A stretch of DNA of 10,820 nt from Balneolia bacterium. GTDB lineage: Bacteria > Bacteroidota > Rhodothermia > Balneolales > Cyclonatronaceae. The DNA lies in contig PXAI01000164.1 in NCBI GenBank assembly GCA_003567135.1, positions 1-10,820 of the forward strand, written 5' to 3'. Positions 6,524-10,820 of this stretch are shown one piece after another; position 1 is the stretch's first letter, and every line of letters starts with the position of its first letter. Under the pieces are notes generated by a model. That model made no database searches and was not told where the DNA came from. It saw only the letters and a program-made list of their open reading frames with translations. The translations under genes were made by a program, and so were the position numbers.

Positions 6524-8863
6524 TTGGAACGAATAGCTGAATTTATTCTGGCCAGACAGCGGCCTATTTTATGGGTCATCGCTCTGCTGACGATCGCGGC
6601 CATTTATCCCGCCCTGAACACCCGCGCGGATTTCAGCCTGGAAGGATTCTTTCCTGAAAACGATCCAACCATCGATCAGTATCAGGCATTTGCTGAGGAA
6701 TTTGGCCGGGATGACAACGTGATTATCATCGCGCTTTCGGGTGCCGATATTTTTACAGAGGATGCGATCCGGGCCATCGGCGAGCTGAGCGACAGCGTGC
6801 TCGAAATCGAAAATGTGACGCAAACGCGCAGTATTCTGGATACGCAGATGCTCACAAACCGCGACGGGATGCTCACGGCCGAGCCCCTTTTTGAAAATAA
6901 TCGTCCCGCGCTCGATCTGGAGGATATCCGAAGTGAGCTGCTCCGGAATCCGTTTACGGAGCGCAGCGTGATCAACAGAGAAGGAAACTTCACGGCTGTT
7001 CTGCTTTACATTGATGAGGACAAAAACAACTTCCCGGTCCGCAGCCAGGTCATTTCGGATATGTACGAGGTGCTGAATTCCTGGGATTCCCGGTTCGAGG
7101 TTTACGTGGCCGGCATCCCTTATTTCCGGAATCAGTACGTGCATCTGCTCAACAGCGAGATCATTTTTTATATCTCGATTTCATCCATCCTTATCATACT
7201 TCTACTCTATTTCCTTTTCCGGAATGTGCAGGGTGTACTGATTCCGATTTTAATCGTCTGGCTCACCATTCTCTTTACCGTCGCCGTGCTCTACCTGACC
7301 GGCGGCTATTTCGAAGTGCTAACAAGCACCATCGCCCCGATTCTTCTTTGCGTGGGGATCGCCGACTCCGTCCACATGCTGGCGAAATATAACGATGGCA
7401 GGATGCTTGGCCTGAACCCAAAGGAGTCGCGCAGGGAAGCGCTGATTGTTCTTGGCAGCGCCACGTTTCTCACAAGCGTAACCACGGCGATCGGATTCGG
7501 CACGCTTATGACCAGTAACGTCATCCCGATGCGAACGTTCGGCGTGTACACTGCCATAGGCGTGTTGCTGGCGTTCATCATCACCATTTTCCTGCTACCC
7601 TCGCTGATGCCCTACTTTAAGGACAGCGATCCTGTTGCCACGCGCCAGGGACGTGTTCAGGAAGCTGTCGGAAGCTCGCTCCGCTGGCTGTTCAGGGTTT
7701 CGATTCGTCATCACAAGGCGGTGGTAATCGGCACCTTGCTGCTTACGCTGGTTACCGGTTATGGCATGTTTAACCTGAAAGTAAACGGATTTGTTTTTGA
7801 TGATGTGGGCCGTGATTCCGATCTGGTTAAAAACAGCAACCTGATCTCCGAAAAACTGAGTCCGCAGTTTACGATTGAGTTTCTGATCGATTCCGGAAGC
7901 GACGACGGTATAACCGATCCGGATCTGATTGCGGCTGTGGCTGAATTCGAAAACTTTTTGCTGGATTACGATGAATTTGCAAAAACGATGTCGTTTGCCA
8001 CGCTCGTCAGCGAAATTCACAGGGTGATGGATCCTGAAAACCATGAACGAAATCCCCTGCCCGACAGCAGGCAGCTGATCGCCCAGTATGTTTTGCTGAT
8101 GGAGCTAACCGATACCGACGCACTCGAAAATGTGGCCGATTTTTCATATCGAACCATCCGGCTTTCCACCCAAACGTACGATGTCGGCTCGTGGCGGATC
8201 AATCAGATCCGGGAGGAAATCCAGCTCTATATAGATGAGCATTTTCAGGATCAGGATGTGCTGATGACCGGTACGCCGGTTTTGGTAGCTGATCTGACCG
8301 ATAATATCGTTTTCTCGCTTGCATCCAGTATCCTGCTTGCTTTTCTGTTCATCTCGCTGATTATGGCGTGGCTTTTCCGGAACATGAAGCTGGTGCTGAT
8401 TTCGCTGATTCCAAACCTCATGCCCCTCGTAATTGTTGCCGGGGTGATGGGCTATTTTGGGGTCGACATCAAGCCATCCACCGCCGTTATTTTTACCATC
8501 GCGTTTGGCATTGCCGTGGACGACAGCATTCACTTTCTGGCCCGGTTCCGGATTGAGACCCTCCGCGGATTTGGCCTTCTTGATGCAATCCGCATTACCA
8601 CCGAAAAAACCGGACGGGCAATAGTGCTTACGAGCGCGATCCTGCTGGTCGGGTTTGGTACGCTCGGCAACAGCGAATTTGAGTCAACCATGCTGATGGG
8701 TCAGCTTGTTACGCTCACCATTTTCGTGGCGCTGCTGGCCGATCTGTTTATGCTCCCCGCGCTGATTTACTGGCTCAGGCCCGATCTGCCCATCAGGAAA
8801 GAAGCGCCGACACCCGACGCCAAACCGCCTCGTGAATCTGTTCCGGAGCCTGCGCTGCATTAA
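6524..8863 (+). CDS. RND superfamily exporter, MMPL/HAE3 type
   Basis: A 779-residue inner-membrane transporter. The two-fold RND plan is clear: TM1 (about 14-31), a periplasmic domain (35-210), TM2-6 (about 212-362), a linker, TM7 (about 397-416), a second periplasmic domain (418-590) and TM8-12 (about 593-750). TM4 contains GIADSVHML (D281) and TM10 AVDDSIHF (D666, D667), the positions that carry the proton-relay acids in RND pumps. At under 800 residues with small periplasmic domains it fits the MMPL/hopanoid-exporter (HAE3) branch rather than AcrB-type drug pumps, so the likely substrate is a lipid or other hydrophobe. The start is TTG at 6524: a TAA at 6515 blocks earlier starts, and ERIAEFILARQRPIL is the family's usual N-terminus. 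No Shine-Dalgarno site is visible. The last 25 codons (proline-rich tail) overlap the tmk 3' end on the other strand. Confidence 0.92.
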   Translation: MERIAEFILARQRPILWVIALLTIAAIYPALNTRADFSLEGFFPENDPTIDQYQAFAEEFGRDDNVIIIALSGADIFTEDAIRAIGELSDSVLEIENVTQTRSILDTQMLTNRDGMLTAEPLFENNRPALDLEDIRSELLRNPFTERSVINREGNFTAVLLYIDEDKNNFPVRSQVISDMYEVLNSWDSRFEVYVAGIPYFRNQYVHLLNSEIIFYISISSILIILLLYFLFRNVQGVLIPILIVWLTILFTVAVLYLTGGYFEVLTSTIAPILLCVGIADSVHMLAKYNDGRMLGLNPKESRREALIVLGSATFLTSVTTAIGFGTLMTSNVIPMRTFGVYTAIGVLLAFIITIFLLPSLMPYFKDSDPVATRQGRVQEAVGSSLRWLFRVSIRHHKAVVIGTLLLTLVTGYGMFNLKVNGFVFDDVGRDSDLVKNSNLISEKLSPQFTIEFLIDSGSDDGITDPDLIAAVAEFENFLLDYDEFAKTMSFATLVSEIHRVMDPENHERNPLPDSRQLIAQYVLLMELTDTDALENVADFSYRTIRLSTQTYDVGSWRINQIREEIQLYIDEHFQDQDVLMTGTPVLVADLTDNIVFSLASSILLAFLFISLIMAWLFRNMKLVLISLIPNLMPLVIVAGVMGYFGVDIKPSTAVIFTIAFGIAVDDSIHFLARFRIETLRGFGLLDAIRITTEKTGRAIVLTSAILLVGFGTLGNSEFESTMLMGQLVTLTIFVALLADLFMLPALIYWLRPDLPIRKEAPTPDAKPPRESVPEPALH

Positions 8864-9398
8864 TTCTGACGAAACGCTCGTTGTTGTCGGCCAGATAGTT
8901 GAACCCTTCTCTTACGCGCTCATAAAATGATTGTCCGGCACGCTCAATCCGGTCTTCTTCCATATCCTTGCGCCGCTCGCTGGCTTCCGAAAGTCCGATA
9001 TCCAGATAAAAGGTGAGATCAGGAACCAGTCCGTGTGCGGCTACGTGGTTCATCTGGTTGATGGCGTCTATCGGCAGGCTTCCGCGCCCGAATCCCTGAT
9101 AGGCAACGGTTGAATCGTAAAACCGGTCGAGAATTACGATGACATTCTGCTCCAGCAGCGGACGCACTTTCTGCGTAACGAGTTCTGATCGCGCTGCGGA
9201 AAAAAGCAGCAGCTCCGTAACGGGATTCATCATAATATCAGGATTGAGCAAAATCCCCCGGATCGTTTCCGAGAGATCGGTTCCGCCCGGCTCACGAAGC
9301 ACTTCGGCGGGTAGTTTTTCCCTGTTTAGCCGCTCGCGCAGCAGCTCAATCTGCGTCGTTTTTCCGCAGCCGTCAATACCTTCAAAAGAAATCAGCAC
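8793..9398 (-). CDS. tmk: Thymidylate kinase Tmk
   Basis: ATP-dependent phosphorylation of dTMP to dTDP in the cytosol, essential for DNA precursor supply. At 201 residues it has the usual length. Visible are the P-loop FEGIDGCGKTT (5-15), LREPGGT (34-40), the DRF motif (D91, R92, F93) with YDSTVAYQG (94-102), LDIGLSEASERR (132-143) and a LID rich in Arg/Lys (141-153) ahead of FYERVREGF. The P-loop has glycine rather than arginine before the second conserved glycine and the LID is basic, as in E. coli-type (type II) enzymes. The start is GTG at 9396-9398; no ATG is available before the P-loop. Its stop lies inside the 3' end of the RND gene, a 71-base tail-to-tail overlap covering the last 23 residues, which still look like a normal family C-terminus. 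Confidence 0.96.
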   Translation of the reverse strand: MLISFEGIDGCGKTTQIELLRERLNREKLPAEVLREPGGTDLSETIRGILLNPDIMMNPVTELLLFSAARSELVTQKVRPLLEQNVIVILDRFYDSTVAYQGFGRGSLPIDAINQMNHVAAHGLVPDLTFYLDIGLSEASERRKDMEEDRIERAGQSFYERVREGFNYLADNNERFVRINAAQAPEQIHEAVWRRVSALLS

Positions 9399-9752
9399 AG
9401 TTAAAATCGAGTGTGGGTCATCCGGATCACTTCAGATCAGGAATGTTTTGATGTACCTTGGATGATAGCAGTAAACCCGGAAACAAAAAACTATTTCACC
9501 CGGATTATTCAACAGGCAGGAGCAACTAAGGCAAAAGCAATTGATGCCCCAAATATATTGGCAAAGTGTCAGTAGCTCATTATCAGCCTAAGCATAGACG
9601 GCGCATCGAGCGCAGCAATTACCCATTCTGCTTTATCCCGGTACACCCGGCAGCCCTGTTGTAGAGACGCGATGCATCGTGTCTCTACAACAGAGCTGCT
9701 CTCAAGCTGACTTATTCACCTTCGCCTTGTCACTAATTAAGTCTGGATATAA
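9399..9752. other. 354-base gap between tmk and the PspC gene
   Basis: The gap holds the 50-base palindrome at 9650-9699. TATATTTG on the minus strand (9550-9557) could be a -7 promoter element for tmk, but I see no matching -33 element. A 37-codon plus-strand frame (9462-9575, MIAVNPETKNYF...) is present without ribosome site or recognisable family. No terminator for the PspC gene was found other than the palindrome. Confidence 0.5.
9650..9699. repeat. 50-base imperfect palindrome, GTAGAGACGCGATG family
   Basis: Arms CTGTTGTAGAGACGCGATG (9656-9674) and CATCGTGTCTCTACAACAG (9675-9693) pair with a single G-T mismatch (9669/9680). After one unpaired position (9655/9694), GGCAGC-type outer arms continue the pairing for five bases (9650-9654 with 9695-9699). 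The left arm is identical over 14 bases to the repeat at 1461-1474. It lies downstream of the PspC gene stop and upstream of tmk. Confidence 0.88.
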
Positions 9753-10388
9753 TCAGGGTTTAGGCTCTTTCTCCAGAATAATCGCCAAAATGAGGTACAC
9801 AAAAATCGTACTGCCGTAAAATATGGCGCTGAGCGCAAACGCAATTCGAACAATAGTGGGATCAAAACCGAAATAGTTGGCGATACCGCCGCAGACTCCG
9901 GCAATTTTTTTATTCTTTCTGGATTTTCGCAGGCGCTTCTTTTCGAAAGCGTACTCATCAAAACCTTCCGCCGTTTTTGCGTTCAGCGAAGGCGGCGCAT
10001 CCTGTTTGATTTTAAATTCGGGAACATCCCCTTTTGCCGCACTTTTCTTTTTAGTTTTTCTTCTCTTCCGGCTGGAAAACCATCCGAGCCCGAGCATAAG
10101 CGCAAGAAATGCACCAATCAGCGGCATGACGTGCATCATCAGGGAAATATCGGGACCGAACTGAATGCCCATCATCTGCAAAAACGCGAACGCCGCAACC
10201 ACCAGCATAGCCACGCCAGTAACGGTGGCAAAATTCACCAGTCCCCGGTTTCTGGGATGCTCCGGTTCCTCCTTCACAAACTCCTCATACGCCTCGCTCA
10301 GCTCGGCATAGCTAATCCCAAACTCCTCTTCCAGACTCGCAGGAGAGTTGTGATCGTCCTTATTTCCCTTTTGTTTTTCAGATATCAT
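9753..10388 (-). CDS. Membrane protein with C-terminal PspC domain
   Basis: A 211-residue protein. Residues 1-48 are acidic and hydrophilic (LEEEFGISYAELSEAYEEF), then come two hydrophobic segments (about 53-73 and 82-103), a strongly basic linker (SSRKRRKTKKKSAAK, 105-119), and a PspC domain at about 150-208. The last shows the family core, KKIAGVCGGIANYFGFDPTIVRIAF, followed by a hydrophobic segment ending LAIILEKEP. PspC domains take part in phage-shock/envelope-stress responses, where they bind PspA/PspB or sense membrane damage, but PspC-only proteins are widespread with no assigned role. The domain is usually N-terminal; here it is C-terminal behind two extra membrane segments. The start is ATG at 10386-10388 without a clear Shine-Dalgarno site. 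No pspA-like or regulator gene is in the window. Confidence 0.85.
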   Translation of the reverse strand: MISEKQKGNKDDHNSPASLEEEFGISYAELSEAYEEFVKEEPEHPRNRGLVNFATVTGVAMLVVAAFAFLQMMGIQFGPDISLMMHVMPLIGAFLALMLGLGWFSSRKRRKTKKKSAAKGDVPEFKIKQDAPPSLNAKTAEGFDEYAFEKKRLRKSRKNKKIAGVCGGIANYFGFDPTIVRIAFALSAIFYGSTIFVYLILAIILEKEPKP

Positions 10389-10488
10389 GTAGCAAAATCA
10401 TTTATCCCTGCATTTCCCGACGCTGTTTTGTACGAAAAAATTAAAATATAGTTTTATTGTCAAATAAGCTTACCTAAGAAGAGAGGGG

Positions 10489-10521
10489 AATTCAGAATGC
10501 AAAAATTCAGAATTCAGAATT
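10489..10521. repeat. Heptanucleotide tandem array (AATTCAG-like)
   Basis: Units AATTCAG, AATGCAA, AAATTCAG (one base longer), AATTCAG, then AATT. Consensus AATKCAR, the same unit type as the array at 1416-1447, and both arrays follow a run of G with GAATTC. It lies about 100 bases upstream of the PspC start. Confidence 0.55.
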
Positions 10522-10543
10522 TTTTGATAGAGGTATTTTAGAC

Positions 10544-10664
10544 ATTTCGAGGATTTTCTCCTTTTAAGAAAAAATGAAATCCGGCCTATGGATAAAATGG
10601 CGTTAAGAACCGTAGCGGAGTGTAGCGTTAAGAATAAAATCATACCGCTGACCAGCCTCGAAAT
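10544..10664. repeat. Inverted repeat enclosing two direct repeats
   Basis: ATTTCGAGG (10544-10552) and CCTCGAAAT (10656-10664) are exact inverted copies 121 bases apart end to end. Between them GCGTTAAGAA occurs twice (10600-10609, 10625-10634), and GTAGCG twice at a 10-base step (10612-10617, 10622-10627). This could be a small non-autonomous element or a protein-binding array; no target duplication is evident. Confidence 0.35.
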
Positions 10665-10718
10665 TGGTTAATTAGGGTGCAACTTAAAAATCCCCCTTTG
10701 AAGGTAATGGCACTAACT

Positions 10719-10820
10719 TTATTTATATTTGCGATATTTACCTTGCTTGGTTCTTCGGGGGTACTTTCGGTCGGGTCGGTGTGGTATCATGAAGGCTCTA
10801 ATCTGCTCTTTTAGCTTTTG
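10719..10820 (-). CDS. C-terminal fragment of a probable transposase (IS4-like), runs off right edge
   Basis: A minus-strand frame enters from the right edge and stays open for 33 codons to a TAA at 10719-10721. It starts QKLKEQIRAFMIPHRPDRK and continues with YPRRTKQ, GKY and RKYK: an amphipathic start, a 'RPDRKYPRR' motif and a very basic tail. Basic 'RPxRxYxR' tails are common at the C-terminus of IS4-type DDE transposases, which is the reason for the call; the catalytic part is outside the window. Just beyond the stop, the flank carries TAATGGCACTAACTT (plus strand, about 10705-10719), which might be the terminal repeat of the element. The family call rests on a short segment and is uncertain. 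Confidence 0.4.
   Translation of the reverse strand, partial: QKLKEQIRAFMIPHRPDRKYPRRTKQGKYRKYK

Larger units (their letters stand above)
10389..10718. other. 330-base repeat-bearing gap left of the transposase fragment
   Basis: No gene is supported here. It holds the heptanucleotide array at 10489-10521, a 9-base inverted repeat (ATTTCGAGG at 10544-10552, CCTCGAAAT at 10656-10664) enclosing two GCGTTAAGAA direct repeats, and TCCCCCTTTGAAGG at 10691-10704, which looks like the left half of a palindrome. I find no confident promoter for the PspC gene. Confidence 0.5.

Noticed and set aside
6569..7144. A 191-codon minus-strand frame inside the RND gene
   Set aside because: Shadow of the RND coding sequence; no motif and no promoter or ribosome site.
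9462..9575. A 37-codon plus-strand frame (MIAVNPETKNYF...) in the tmk-PspC gap
   Set aside because: Amino-acid composition is protein-like, but there is no ribosome site, no known family and no support beyond its openness. It could be a remnant.
10707..10814. A 35-codon plus-strand frame with a hydrophobic start (MALTLFIFAIFTLL...)
   Set aside because: It resembles a small membrane peptide, but it lies opposite the transposase-like fragment, and its AAGG is only two bases from the ATG. The minus-strand reading explains the region better.

Overview
The window looks like chromosomal DNA from a free-living Gram-negative bacterium of the Bacteroidota/Balneolota side of the tree. This is an inference from an outer-membrane beta-barrel paired with an RND exporter, weak or absent Shine-Dalgarno sites with A-rich leaders, non-ATG starts, and two promoter candidates that fit the Bacteroidota pattern (TTG about 20 bases upstream of TAnnTTTG). 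No rRNA, tRNA or CRISPR array is visible. Eight complete protein genes were confirmed from family motifs, one further complete gene (outer-membrane barrel) from family resemblance, and two fragments run off the window edges.

Layout. 1-96 (minus) is the N-terminus of an exported protein running off the left edge, with a promoter candidate at 155-187. 326-1366 (minus) is a CPBP intramembrane protease with an unusual hydrophilic tail. 1367-1527 is a repeat-bearing gap. 1528-4076 (minus) is a tightly packed operon in the order aroE (shikimate dehydrogenase), pgeF (YfiH/laccase-domain peptidoglycan editing factor), histone-deacetylase-like amidohydrolase. Just upstream, 4150-4623 (minus) encodes a SRPBCC lipid/ligand-binding-fold protein that ends in a strong intrinsic terminator lying only 22 bases from the aroE start. 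The strand then switches: 4821-6239 (plus) is a DUF1302-like outer-membrane barrel and 6524-8863 (plus) an MMPL/HAE3-type RND exporter. tmk (thymidylate kinase, 8793-9398 minus) overlaps the exporter tail-to-tail by 71 bases. 9753-10388 (minus) is a membrane protein with a C-terminal PspC domain. 10719-10820 (minus) is the basic C-terminus of a probable transposase entering from the right edge.

How the genes fit together. The barrel and the RND protein plausibly form a trans-envelope export route for a hydrophobic molecule; the divergent SRPBCC protein could bind such a molecule, but that is speculation. aroE, pgeF and the deacetylase-like gene are translationally coupled, although no obvious pathway joins them. 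tmk is housekeeping, the PspC protein suggests envelope-stress sensing, and the CPBP protein is an orphan membrane protease.

The gaps carry repeats: three long palindromes, two of them clearly related by a GTAGAGACGCGATG arm, two heptanucleotide tandem arrays of AATKCAR units, and a repeat-rich right flank. The window shows no recognisable defence system or large mobile island. The most interesting signals are the palindrome family, the terminator inside the probable aroE leader, the cluster of TTG starts, and the exporter pair.
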